In this document: in pieces, positions 43,945-51,681 of the stretch
Position numbering within the stretch: position 1 is the first letter of the stretch
How the letters are laid out: the number at the start of each line of letters is the position of its first letter
DNA from: Pseudomonas protegens
GTDB lineage: Bacteria; Pseudomonadota; Gammaproteobacteria; Pseudomonadales; Pseudomonadaceae
DNA: 64,000 nucleotides
NCBI RefSeq assembly: GCF_003363755.1
Contig: NZ_CP031396.1
Coordinates: 5,736,501 to 5,800,500, forward strand
Reading direction: 5' to 3'
Translations under genes and position numbers: made by a program
Notes under the pieces: generated by a model
Told to the model about the DNA's origin: nothing
Databases searched by the model: none
The model's input: only the letters and a program-made list of their open reading frames with translations

Positions 43945-43974
43945 TAAAAAAACCGCCTGTTGGGCGGTTTTTTT
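43945..43974. terminator. Bidirectional terminator downstream of the FAD oxidoreductase gene
   Basis: A seven-base A-run, stem ACCGCC / GGCGGT with loop TGTTG, and a seven-base T-run. On the minus strand it ends the 43997-45280 gene. Confidence 0.9.
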
Positions 43975-43996
43975 ATGGTGGCAGAAAGGCCGTTTA

Positions 43997-45280
43997 TCAG
44001 AGGCCGAACTTGTCTCGTAGACTGTAGTACCAGGCTCCTAGTGCAGTGAATGGAGTGCGCAGCAATTGGCCTCCAGGGAAAGGGTAGTGGGGTAGATCGG
44101 CGAAGGCGTCAAAACGCTCTGCCTGGCCTCTTAGGGCTTCTGCCAGGACCTTGCCCGCCAGGTGGGTATAGGTCACGCCGTGCCCACTGCAGCCCTGGGA
44201 GTAGTAGATGTTGTCTCCCAGGCGGCCAACCTGTGGCAGGCGTGACAGGGTTAGCAGGAAGTTGCCGGTCCAGGCGTAGTCGATCTTCACGTTTTGCAGC
44301 TGCGGGAAGGCCTTGAGCATCTTCGGCCGGATGATCGCTTCGATATTGGCCGGGTCACGGGCGCCATACACTACTCCGCCGCCGAAGATCAGGCGCTTGT
44401 CGCTGGAGAGGCGGTAATAGTCCAGCAGGTAGTTGCAGTCCTCGACGCAGTAGTCCTGGGGCAGCAGGCTGGCTGCCAGCTCATCGCCCAAGGGTTCGGT
44501 AGTGATCACCTGGGTGCCGCACGGCATGGATTTGGCTGCCAGCTCCGGAATCAGGTTGCCCAGGTAGGCGTTGCCGGCGACGATGATGAACTTGGCGCGG
44601 ACTTTACCCTGCGGGGTATGTACCACGGGGCTGGCGCCGCGCTCGATGCGTAGCGCTGGGGATTGTTCGTAAATGGTCCCGCCCAGGGATTCCACGGCAG
44701 CCGCTTCACCCAGGGCCAGGTTCAGCGGGTGGATGTGGCCGCCACTCATATCGAGCATGCCGCCCTTGTACTGGTCGCAGGCCACGACTTCACGAATCCG
44801 CCGCTCGTCCAGTAACTCCAGCTGAGTGTGGCCGTAGCGCTCCCAGAGACGCTTTTGCGACTCCAGGTGACCCATTTGCTTGTTGGTCAGTGCGGCAAAC
44901 ACGCCCCCGTCTTTCAGATCGCACTGGATCTGATACTTGGCGACGCGCTCGCGGATGATACGGCCGCCCTCGAATGCCATCTGGCCCAGCAGTTGTGCTT
45001 GCTTGGGGCCGACAGTGCGTTCGATTACATCGATGTCGCGACTGTAGCTGTTGACGATCTGCCCGCCATTGCGCCCGGATGCACCGAAGCCGACCTTGGC
45101 GGCCTCGAGCACGGTCACCCGGAAGCCGTTTTCCAGAAGAAACAGGGCGCTGGACAGGCCGGTGTAACCTGCGCCTATCACGCAGACGTCGGTTTCAACC
45201 TCATCTTGCAATTGTGGGCGTTCCGGGGCCGCATTGGCGGAAGCAGCGTAATAAGACTGTGGGTAGGGAATGTTCGCCAT
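43997..45280 (-). CDS. FAD-dependent oxidoreductase, gamma-glutamylputrescine oxidase type
   Basis: 427 residues of the DAO (glycine/D-amino-acid oxidase) fold. The FAD site is V-C-V-I-G-A-G-Y-T-G-L-S-S-A near 32-45; G-F-G-A-S-G-R-N-G-G-Q-I-V is the typical second motif of the PuuB/PauB group that oxidises gamma-glutamyl-polyamines; C-S-G-H-G-V-T near 382 is the C-terminal FAD segment. Pseudomonas genomes carry several such copies; no other polyamine genes lie nearby, so the substrate is open. It ends at a strong terminator and is transcribed away from tRNA-Val(GAC). Confidence 0.85.
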   Translation of the reverse strand: MANIPYPQSYYAASANAAPERPQLQDEVETDVCVIGAGYTGLSSALFLLENGFRVTVLEAAKVGFGASGRNGGQIVNSYSRDIDVIERTVGPKQAQLLGQMAFEGGRIIRERVAKYQIQCDLKDGGVFAALTNKQMGHLESQKRLWERYGHTQLELLDERRIREVVACDQYKGGMLDMSGGHIHPLNLALGEAAAVESLGGTIYEQSPALRIERGASPVVHTPQGKVRAKFIIVAGNAYLGNLIPELAAKSMPCGTQVITTEPLGDELAASLLPQDYCVEDCNYLLDYYRLSSDKRLIFGGGVVYGARDPANIEAIIRPKMLKAFPQLQNVKIDYAWTGNFLLTLSRLPQVGRLGDNIYYSQGCSGHGVTYTHLAGKVLAEALRGQAERFDAFADLPHYPFPGGQLLRTPFTALGAWYYSLRDKFGL

Positions 45281-45426
45281 CCTGCGACCTCATGTGTTTA
45301 ATATATTTTACGAGTGCGTCGATGCTACCTGAGTTGAAAATCCGCTACCAGACAGGAAGAAAAACTTCTTCGTGGCCGCGAAATTAAAAAATTCGCATAT
45401 TCATAGGCTTAGCTGCAAAAAAGGTG

Positions 45427-45454
45427 TTGACACTCCTTTGGAATTCCGTAGAAT
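45427..45454 (+). promoter_or_regulatory. Sigma-70 promoter of tRNA-Val(GAC)
   Basis: Consensus TTGACA (45427-45432), a 16-base spacer and TAGAAT (45449-45454), followed by a GC-rich stretch and the tRNA 13 bases on. Confidence 0.85.
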
Positions 45455-45467
45455 GCCGCCTCACAGC

Positions 45468-45544
45468 AGGCACGTAGCTCAGTTGGTTAGAGCACCACCT
45501 TGACATGGTGGGGGTCGTTGGTTCGAGTCCAATCGCGCCTACCA
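45468..45544 (+). tRNA. tRNA-Val (anticodon GAC)
   Basis: A 77-nt cloverleaf; anticodon loop C-T-T-G-A-C-A reads GAC; T-arm GGTTCGAGTCC; CCA encoded. The acceptor stem AGGCACG/CGCGCCT has one A-C mismatch at the fifth pair, which is unusual but sits in an otherwise perfect tRNA. Confidence 0.95.
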
Positions 45545-45573
45545 AACAAAATCCGCTCTGCTGGGCGGTCTAG

Positions 45574-45605
45574 AAGGGGTTCACCGAAAGGTGAGCCCCT
45601 TTTTG
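45574..45605 (+). terminator. Terminator of tRNA-Val(GAC)
   Basis: GGGGTTCACC, GAAA tetraloop, GGTGAGCCCC and six T. Confidence 0.9.
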
Positions 45606-45728
45606 CTTTGGGCGTTTTAATTGTATTGCGAGGTGCTCTTCAGAACTTCGGTGCGATCACTGTTTTTCCGCATGGCGCTTCTTGTCCTGATGGCGGCCGG
45701 AGTGAGCGGGCCGCTTGGGGATGTCGGG

Positions 45729-46364
45729 TCAGGGCGCTCGAATGAACTCCTTCCAGTGCTGAAACAACGCCGCGATATTGCTACTGGTCATCAGTGGCAT
45801 TACCGCTTTTAACTGGTCGTCGCTCCAGTGCCTCCACTGCATCGCCAGAAGCCTCTCGATGCTACGTTCGTCGAAGCGTTTACGGATCGTCTTGAAAGGA
45901 CTGCCGCCGACGATTGCCTAAGGTTCGACATCTCGTGTCACCAGGGCGCGGGTGCCTATCACTGCACCGTCTCCGATTTTGATGCCGGGCATGACAACGG
46001 CTTCGGAACCCATCCAGACATCATTGCCGATCACTGTGTCCCCAGCGGCTTCGTAGCCGTTTTGCGCGCCTGTGAACGCAGGCTCCTCGGACATCCAATA
46101 GAAGGGGAAGGTGCTGATCCGCTCGTTCCTATGCCCTTGGTTGCCGGGCATTATGAATGCCGCCCCTGAGCCAATTGAGCAGAAGCTGCCGATAATCAGT
46201 TGCTCAGCGCCTTCATCATGAAGAAGGTAGTTTGCGCAGTCATTGAAGCTGTGATCGCGCTAGTAGCCTGAGTAGTAGCTGTAGCGGCCCACCTGGATAT
46301 CCGGGTGGGTTACTTGCTGATCAAGGGGATGCCTTTGAAGGGGGCTTTCAAAATAGCTGTTCAT
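45729..46364 (-). pseudogene. catB: catB-type xenobiotic (chloramphenicol) acetyltransferase, disrupted
   Basis: The minus-strand frame from ATG (46364-46362) to TGA (45729) is 212 codons, the usual CatB length, and reads as a left-handed beta-helix acetyltransferase: G-R-Y-S-Y-Y-S-G-Y, I-G-S-F-C-S-I-G-S-G-A-A-F-I-M, G-N-Q-G-H-R, G-D-T-V-I-G-N-D-V-W-M-G and A-I-V-G-G. Two TAG codons interrupt it: codon 35 (46260-46262), at the next Tyr of S-Y-Y-S-G-Y-Y, and codon 149 (45918-45920), at the Tyr of D-V-E-P-Y-A-I-V-G-G. Residues 8-12 also look locally out of frame (L-Q-R-H instead of F-K-G-I). The catalytic His of G-H-R is kept, but no full protein can be made without suppression. Confidence 0.85.
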
Positions 46365-46549
46365 CAAGGTTTTTACTCCGTGTCTTCAATTGTCCTGGTC
46401 GTTGCCGTCCACGGTTCTTTTTGTGGGTGGCGGTCCTGTTGGCGAGCGGGTTGAGGATTTTTTACGTGCGGTTCCCTGTTTGCGCAGGCGAAGCTCGCCA
46501 ACTTCTGGTGCAGGGAGCCGTCGTGATGGCCGGCTCCCGTGGCCGGGGG

Positions 46550-47167
46550 TCAGTCTTGGGCTATGAACGCGTTGCCGTTGAAACGGCGTACCGGGTTGCC
46601 GCGCTCCACTCGGTGATGGGCGTCGCGGCGTTGCAGACGCAGTGCTTCCTCGGATTGCTGTTGCCGATCCGCCAGGCGCTGCTGGATCAGCAGGCGAGCA
46701 ACGCGCTTGTTGTCGTGCTGACTGCGTTCGGACTGCACTTTCACGCTGATTCCAGTTGCCAGGTGCGTGGCACGCACTGCGGAGTCGGTGGTGTTCACGT
46801 GTTGTCCGCCCGGACCTGATGCACGCATGGCTTCAAAGCGGATTTCGCCGTCCATGCTGTCTTGTGGAGCCTTGAACAGTTGCCCGGCGAAATACCAGTT
46901 CTTGCGTTTGTGTCCAGGGCGACACGGGCTTTTGCAGGTCCAGAGCAGGGTGCCTGTCCAGCGTTCAGCCAGTCTTGCAGCCTGTTCGCCATCAAGGCTG
47001 ATCAGGACCGACTTGTGGGTGTCCCGGGTTTGGCCGGGTACCTGTTCGACCAGGCTGGTGCTTACGCCTTGTGCCTCGGCTTCGCGATACAGCAGGCGCA
47101 AGGCCTTGGTCACCGCCAGCTCGCACTCGGCAGGCCCCTGGGCAGAGGACAGCTGTAACAGCAGCAT
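46550..47167 (-). CDS. prfH: Peptide chain release factor H (PrfH), codon-independent
   Basis: 205 residues. It has the peptidyl-hydrolase domain of class I release factors with the G-G-Q motif (120-122) in R-A-S-G-P-G-G-Q-H-V-N-T-T-D-S-A-V-R, but no stop-codon recognition domain. Published work on the E. coli RtcB2-PrfH pair shows that PrfH frees ribosomes whose 16S decoding centre has been cut by a colicin E3-type nuclease, so that RtcB can religate the rRNA. Its ATG shares one base with the rtcB stop (TGATG), so the two are translationally coupled. It lies downstream of rtcB on the minus strand. Confidence 0.93.
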   Translation of the reverse strand: MLLLQLSSAQGPAECELAVTKALRLLYREAEAQGVSTSLVEQVPGQTRDTHKSVLISLDGEQAARLAERWTGTLLWTCKSPCRPGHKRKNWYFAGQLFKAPQDSMDGEIRFEAMRASGPGGQHVNTTDSAVRATHLATGISVKVQSERSQHDNKRVARLLIQQRLADRQQQSEEALRLQRRDAHHRVERGNPVRRFNGNAFIAQD

Positions 47168-48300
47168 CAGCAGCACCCCCGGCGTTTGTAAGTCAGTACC
47201 GGCTTGAGCCGGGCGATGACCTTTACCAGGCCGGCGTCCCGTAGGCTGCCCACTACGCTGTCGATGCTCTTGTAGGCTTCGGGCGCTTCCTCGTACATCA
47301 ATCCGCGGTCTTCGCAGATCACTCGGCTGCCCAGTTGCGTGCGCTTGAGCTGGTCGAAACTGAATCGGGTCGCCAGCCGGCCCTTGCAGTCGCTGCGCAG
47401 CCATTTGCGTCCGGCGCTGTGGGCCAGGGAGAACAGGCTGACAGGCGTCGGAGTGGGCTGTACCAGGTAGCTATAGTCACCGCGGGAGCCCGGAATGACC
47501 ACTGGACCCTGGTCCGATGGTGTGGCGCCCTTGCGATGCAGCCAGCCCTCGACGCCATCGATATTCGCCGGGGACACCAGGTTGTGGTTGATGTCCAGAG
47601 CGGCGTGCCCCTTGGCTCGCAGGTTATGCAGCAGGCGTTCGGCAATCAGTCGTCGGTTGGCTTCGGCGAAGCGCAGGGCCTCATCATGCTCTTGCAAGTA
47701 CTGGACGCCAGCGGCGCTGGTCATCTCCAGGCCGTTGTGCCCGTGCTGATCCACATGGCGCCGCAGTATGGCCTCTCCCAGGCCGCGAGAGCCGCTATGC
47801 ACCAGCAGCAACAAGGCTTTCGGATTCAGTTCCAGAGCCAGCAGGGCTGCGGTGTCGTACACCTGATCGAGCTGTTGCAGCTCGGCGAAGTGATTGCCGC
47901 CGCCAATGGTGCCCAGTGAGTGCTCGTGACCGGTGAGGGGCAGGCCCAGCTGGGCACGTTCTTCATCCCACTGTTCATCCAGAGGGAGATCGATATTGCC
48001 GATTTTCTTTTCCAGCTTGTCCAGATTGAGGCGGCTGCTGGAGAGGTCGGTTTGCCACAGCGCCATGCCGCAGCCGATGTCGTTGCCCACCAGTGCCGGA
48101 TAGGCCACCTCAGTGGAAAAAAATGCTGCACCCACCGGGTAGCCTCGGCCTGGGTGCAGGTCAGGCATGCCGATGACCTGGCGCATGCCGGGTAGTTGGG
48201 CGGTGGTGTGCAGTTGCTGGAGCGCTTTGTCTTCGATCCAGGTGGTGTCGGAGGCGATAAGAGAGACGCCATTCGACAAATGACGGATGCAAGTGTCCAT
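47167..48300 (-). CDS. rtcB: RNA-splicing ligase RtcB (PrfH-associated type)
   Basis: 377 residues. RtcB joins 2',3'-cyclic phosphate (via 3'-phosphate) to 5'-OH RNA ends using Mn2+ and GTP. Metal ligands are visible: Asp74 and Cys77 in V-G-N-D-I-G-C-G-M, His137 in G-G-G-N-H-F, His168 in L-V-H-S-G-S-R-G-L-G, and His239 in I-N-H-N. The guanylylated His is His294 in S-L-A-H-S-A-G-R. The short length and H-S-A-G-R suit the RtcB2 group that travels with prfH rather than the RtcA-linked group. The ATG at 48300 has AGGAA upstream; TTG at 48306 is an alternative. No rtcA or rtcR is adjacent. Confidence 0.94.
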   Translation of the reverse strand: MDTCIRHLSNGVSLIASDTTWIEDKALQQLHTTAQLPGMRQVIGMPDLHPGRGYPVGAAFFSTEVAYPALVGNDIGCGMALWQTDLSSSRLNLDKLEKKIGNIDLPLDEQWDEERAQLGLPLTGHEHSLGTIGGGNHFAELQQLDQVYDTAALLALELNPKALLLLVHSGSRGLGEAILRRHVDQHGHNGLEMTSAAGVQYLQEHDEALRFAEANRRLIAERLLHNLRAKGHAALDINHNLVSPANIDGVEGWLHRKGATPSDQGPVVIPGSRGDYSYLVQPTPTPVSLFSLAHSAGRKWLRSDCKGRLATRFSFDQLKRTQLGSRVICEDRGLMYEEAPEAYKSIDSVVGSLRDAGLVKVIARLKPVLTYKRRGCC

Positions 48301-48609
48301 GTCCAATTCCTGATTGGAAAAAAATATTCAGGTAGTGGCAGGACGGAGCGGGGTTAAGCGAAGGCGCTAACGGGTAGCGGATACAGCGTTTAAACCAGGC
48401 ACGTCCTGCAAGGTGTGATCAGCTGTTGCATGGTGGATCTCCTTGGCAAAAGTGTGGGAAGGGGCGCGAAGGTTAATCCTTTGCCTGAGGCCTTGCAATG
48501 GGGTTTGTAAACAAAAGGCAATTGGCATTGTGGCTTCTTTTTTTCTGCTCAAACGCCTTTTCTCCGCCGTGTGAGCGATACTCTCGCGTTTTATGGACGA
48601 GGTGGCAGC
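48301..48609. other. Leader/promoter region between rtcB and the divergent lipoprotein gene
   Basis: 309 bases containing a 13-codon mini-ORF (48390-48431, minus strand), a short inverted repeat CGCTA/TAGCG near 48365-48379 and AT-rich stretches around 48510-48560 that could be promoters for both directions. I find no sigma-54 GG-N10-GC promoter, which many rtcBA operons have. Confidence 0.5.
48390..48431 (-). CDS. 13-residue mini-ORF with strong ribosome binding site upstream of rtcB
   Basis: Reads M-Q-Q-L-I-T-P-C-R-T-C-L-V then TAA. The ATG (48431-48429) follows AAGGAGATCCACC, a near-consensus Shine-Dalgarno at good spacing, much stronger than that of rtcB itself. It ends about 89 bases before rtcB on the same strand. 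It could be a leader peptide that senses translation or simply a spurious small ORF; conservation would decide. Confidence 0.4.
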   Translation of the reverse strand: MQQLITPCRTCLV

Positions 48610-48960
48610 ATGCGGGTTTTGATGGCGGTGATGGTTGCGGTGTTGTTGGCCGGCTGTGCAAGTTCCACCATGGACGATGCCCGGACAAGAACGCCCAACA
48701 AGACCCTGACCTCGGCCAAGGCCGATCAGCTGGTGGCGCAATGCGTACAGTTCGCCTGGCAGGATGAGGCGGTCTTTGGTGTGGATGCGGCTGCCTACCT
48801 GCAAGCTGGCAAGGTAGGCGGATATACGGTGTATACCCGTGCAGCTGAAGTCTTCGTGGATATCAAGGCCGAGCCCTCGGGCACCGCTGTCCACTATTAC
48901 GCGATCGAGGACAGCTCTGTTTCGAAGCGTCGATTGGCCGCGTTGGCGACCTGTCTGTAA
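48610..48960 (+). CDS. Small lipoprotein of unknown function
   Basis: A 116-residue precursor with a lipobox, V-L-L-A-G-C-A-S-S, Cys near residue 18, so lipid-anchored after signal peptidase II. Ser rather than Asp follows at +3, so outer-membrane sorting by Lol is expected. The mature part is small, helical then beta, with two later Cys (V-A-Q-C-V-Q-F and A-T-C-L) that may form a disulfide. Family not recognised. The ATG at 48610 gives a normal signal; earlier codons are not needed. Terminator behind. Confidence 0.75.
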   Translation: MRVLMAVMVAVLLAGCASSTMDDARTRTPNKTLTSAKADQLVAQCVQFAWQDEAVFGVDAAAYLQAGKVGGYTVYTRAAEVFVDIKAEPSGTAVHYYAIEDSSVSKRRLAALATCL

Positions 48961-49306
48961 GCCCAGACAGCGCTTCAGGTGTAGGCGCTCAGCCTTTCTG
49001 TCAGCAAACCCGGCAATCGCCGGGTTTTGTTGTTTCTGGGTGCCGTGTTTTCAACGCAAGTTGTATGGCTTGATATTTTCTCTCGGCAGAAAGTATGAGT
49101 TTTAGTGTAGAAAAGCGTGTAATACATTGACTCTTTAAAGTGTCAGTTCAAACAAAGAAGTCTAGTGTTTAATAGGGCTGGCGCTGAATTGTGTAAATTG
49201 TTCTGGATGGTTAGTTTGTGATGTGGTGAAAAAAATCGAGAAAAGTGCGCTAAGTTAAAGGTGCTCAACAAGGAGCAAGACTTACTTAATCAATGGAGTG
49301 AAAGAT
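48961..49306. other. AT-rich promoter and leader region before the LPMO gene
   Basis: 346 bases. After the terminator at 49007-49028 the sequence is distinctly AT-richer than the surroundings up to 49300. The leader has A-N-GGA type motifs: AAGGAGC near 49270 and TGGAGTG at the ribosome binding site (49294-49300), the kind bound by RsmA/RsmE. No gene seen. Confidence 0.5.
49007..49028 (+). terminator. Terminator after the lipoprotein gene
   Basis: AACCCGGC, AATC, GCCGGGTT and a short T-run. Confidence 0.8.
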
Positions 49307-49936
49307 ATGAACAAGCCACAAGCTCAAGTTAAACATGGTCGCGTTGTTTCGCCTTCCAGTCGTGGTGCGGTTGCTGTAGAGCTGGGATTGCTGGGAACCT
49401 GGCAGGTGAATGAAATGGAAGGCGGGAAAAACTTTCCGGCTCTGACCGCCGGGCCTTTCCCGAAACCTTACGACAGCGATGTCGGGAGCGCGGTACCTCC
49501 CGCAGATGGCCACATTCTCAGTGGTGGCAAGGTGGATGAGCGCGACTGCATCAACTTCACCAACGAGGAAATGTCGAAGAAAATCAATCGTGCCTTCAGC
49601 TGGCCGCTGCTCAATGTGGACCCCGGTCAGGTGTTCCGGGTGCAATGGGAGTACACCGCGCCCCACGTCACTCGTGGCTACAGCTGGTTCATCACTAAAG
49701 ATGGTTGGGACCCGAAGCAACGCATCAGCCGCGCACAACTGGAACCTCAGGCTTTTTATCAGGATTTTTATACCGAAGTTCCATTCGACAAGTTTGGCTC
49801 GGTATTGAAGGCCAAGACTAATCATGAAGTTGTGCTGCCAAAAAACAAGAAAGGCCACCATGTTGTGGTGCTGGTGTGGGTTGTCGCCAATACCGGAAAC
49901 GGGTTTTATCAGGCCTTCGATCTGGACTTCAAGTAA
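49307..49936 (+). CDS. AA10 lytic polysaccharide monooxygenase / chitin-binding protein without signal peptide
   Basis: 209 residues. The fold is that of CBP21-type copper enzymes that cut crystalline chitin oxidatively: H-G-R-V-V-S-P-S-S-R-G at the start, W-x-Y-T-A-P-H-V-T-R-G near 115-124 (second copper His120), and F-Y-Q-A-F-D-L-D-F with the axial Phe at the end. Oddly there is no Sec or Tat signal; the histidine that should be residue 1 is His10, after M-N-K-P-Q-A-Q-V-K. For activity a cut after Lys9 and an export route are needed. ATG 49307 has TGGAGTG at 8 bases. It is followed 45 bases on by the chitinase, also leaderless. Confidence 0.85.
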   Translation: MNKPQAQVKHGRVVSPSSRGAVAVELGLLGTWQVNEMEGGKNFPALTAGPFPKPYDSDVGSAVPPADGHILSGGKVDERDCINFTNEEMSKKINRAFSWPLLNVDPGQVFRVQWEYTAPHVTRGYSWFITKDGWDPKQRISRAQLEPQAFYQDFYTEVPFDKFGSVLKAKTNHEVVLPKNKKGHHVVVLVWVVANTGNGFYQAFDLDFK

Positions 49937-49981
49937 GTCTCGGTCGTGCAGCCCCCTTTAACAGTTCTGAAGGATTAGAGC

Positions 49982-51448
49982 GTGAATAAAATCGATTTTG
50001 CATTAAACAAGAGTCAAGCTGCCGATGCGGCCGCCATGATGCCGAGCATTGCCGGCAAGAAGATCCTCATGGGCTTCTGGCATAACTGGGCCGCCGGTTC
50101 TGCCGACGGTTATCAGCAGGGGCAATTTGCCAATCTGAGCCTGCTGGATGTCCCCAAGGAGTACAACGTGGTGGCGGTGGCCTTCATGAAGGGCAACGGC
50201 ATTCCCACCTTCAAGCCCTACAACCTCTCGGACGCCGAGTTCCGGCGTCAGGTCGGTGTGCTCAACAGCCAGGGGCGCGTCGTGCTGATTTCCCTGGGTG
50301 GTGCCGATGCGCATATTGAGTTGCGCAAGGGCGACGAGCAGCCTTTGGCCAACGAAATCATCCGTCTGGTGGAGACTTACGGCTTCGATGGCCTGGATAT
50401 CGATCTGGAGCAGAGTGCAATCGACTATGCCGACAACAAGAGTGTGTTGCCGGCAGCCTTGAAGCTGGTGAAGGATCACTATGCCGGTCAGGGCAAGCAT
50501 TTCATCATCAGCATGGCGCCGGAGTTTCCGTACCTGACCAGCAATGGCAAGTACGTGGCTTACCTGCAAGCCCTGGAGGGCTACTACGACTTTGTCGCGC
50601 CGCAATACTACAACCAGGGTGGCGATGGACTCTGGGTGCCGGAGGCCAATGGCGGGCAGGGCGCCTGGATTGCCCAGAACAATGATCAGATGAAGGAGGA
50701 CTTCCTGTTCTACCTGACCGACAGCCTGGCTTCGGGCTCTCGCGGTTACACCCGGATTGCGGCGGACAAGCTGGCAATCGGCTTGCCCAGCAACGTCGAT
50801 GCCGCGGCCACGGGCTATGTCATCGATCCCGCGGCTGTGAGCAATGCGTTCAAGCGGCTGCAGGATGCTGGTCATGCCATCAAGGGCTTGATGACCTGGT
50901 CGGTGAACTGGGATGCCGGAGTCAGTCGGCAAGGCGTGCCGTACAACTGGGAGTTCCGCAACCGTTATGCGCCGTTGATCCATGGCGATGGCGCAGAGCC
51001 CGAGCGTCCCGGGGCACCTGGCAACCTGCAGGTGCTGGGAGCCACTCGTAGCAGTGTCACCTTGAGCTGGGGCGCCTCCAGTGGTGTGCGCCCGGTGGAG
51101 TTCTACACCCTGTATCGCGATGGCAATGCGGTGGGCCAGGCGACTTCCCTGGGCTTCGAAGACAAGGGGCTGAGTGCCGATACCCAGTACAGTTACTTCG
51201 TCACGGCCACTGATACTCAGGGTCGTGAATCGTTGCCCAGTCGCAGCCTGAGTGTCAGGACCGCGGGTGGCGCCGTCGATCCGAGCTTTCCTGAGTGGAG
51301 TAGCAGTCAACGCTATCTCCGGGATGACGGAGTGAGCTACGAGGGCAATCACTATCTTTGCCTTCAAGAGCACACTTCAAACCCGGCATGGACGCCCTCC
51401 GTGGCCTTCACCCTGTGGAGCAAGGTGTTGCTGGAGCGTCATGGCTGA
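49982..51448 (+). CDS. chiC: GH18 chitinase with FnIII and CBM5/12 domains, no signal peptide
   Basis: 488 residues. The GH18 barrel covers about 25-330, with S-L-G-G strand 3 and the catalytic motif D-G-L-D-I-D-L-E (Glu143 as acid), then M-A-P-E-F and T-W-S-V-N-W-D. A fibronectin III domain (about 345-425) and a CBM5/12 chitin-binding domain (W-S-S-S-Q-R-Y, then W-T-P and L-W) follow. No signal peptide is present (M-N-K-I-D-F-A-L-N-K-S-Q-A-A-D), as known for P. aeruginosa ChiC, which leaves the cell slowly by an unusual route. The GTG start has AAGGA upstream. The pair forms an operon with the LPMO. Symbol by family resemblance. Confidence 0.9.
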   Translation: MNKIDFALNKSQAADAAAMMPSIAGKKILMGFWHNWAAGSADGYQQGQFANLSLLDVPKEYNVVAVAFMKGNGIPTFKPYNLSDAEFRRQVGVLNSQGRVVLISLGGADAHIELRKGDEQPLANEIIRLVETYGFDGLDIDLEQSAIDYADNKSVLPAALKLVKDHYAGQGKHFIISMAPEFPYLTSNGKYVAYLQALEGYYDFVAPQYYNQGGDGLWVPEANGGQGAWIAQNNDQMKEDFLFYLTDSLASGSRGYTRIAADKLAIGLPSNVDAAATGYVIDPAAVSNAFKRLQDAGHAIKGLMTWSVNWDAGVSRQGVPYNWEFRNRYAPLIHGDGAEPERPGAPGNLQVLGATRSSVTLSWGASSGVRPVEFYTLYRDGNAVGQATSLGFEDKGLSADTQYSYFVTATDTQGRESLPSRSLSVRTAGGAVDPSFPEWSSSQRYLRDDGVSYEGNHYLCLQEHTSNPAWTPSVAFTLWSKVLLERHG

Positions 51449-51477
51449 ACAGTGACGTCGTTGTTTTTCTCAACGGC

Positions 51478-51526
51478 AAGGCGGCCCGCACGGATGTTGT
51501 CGATCCGAATGCGGGTCGCCTTTTCT
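51478..51526 (+). terminator. Terminator after the chitinase gene
   Basis: AAGGCG and CCCGCA pair with TGCGGG and CGCCTT across a 20-base loop, followed by a T-rich run. Confidence 0.7.
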
Positions 51527-51681
51527 TTCTGAAGGCTGTCCATGGATGATCGGCGGCAGGTGGATGGGCGTGGCACCTGGTGTGGCATTGGCTCAGTTGT
51601 AATCATTGGTAAGCGGGGCTGCACTTGGGATCGGCTTGGGCGTAGTCTCGCGGCTCGATCAATGAGCAATGGACTTTTGCC

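Noticed and set aside
46421..46819. 132-codon plus-strand frame over the end of prfH
   Set aside because: Most of it is antisense to prfH, which has the G-G-Q motif and the right length; no domain visible.
48500..48545. Sigma-54 promoter for rtcB or the lipoprotein (TGGCATTGTGGC)
   Set aside because: The GG and GC elements are not ten bases apart as sigma-54 requires, and no rtcR gene is nearby.
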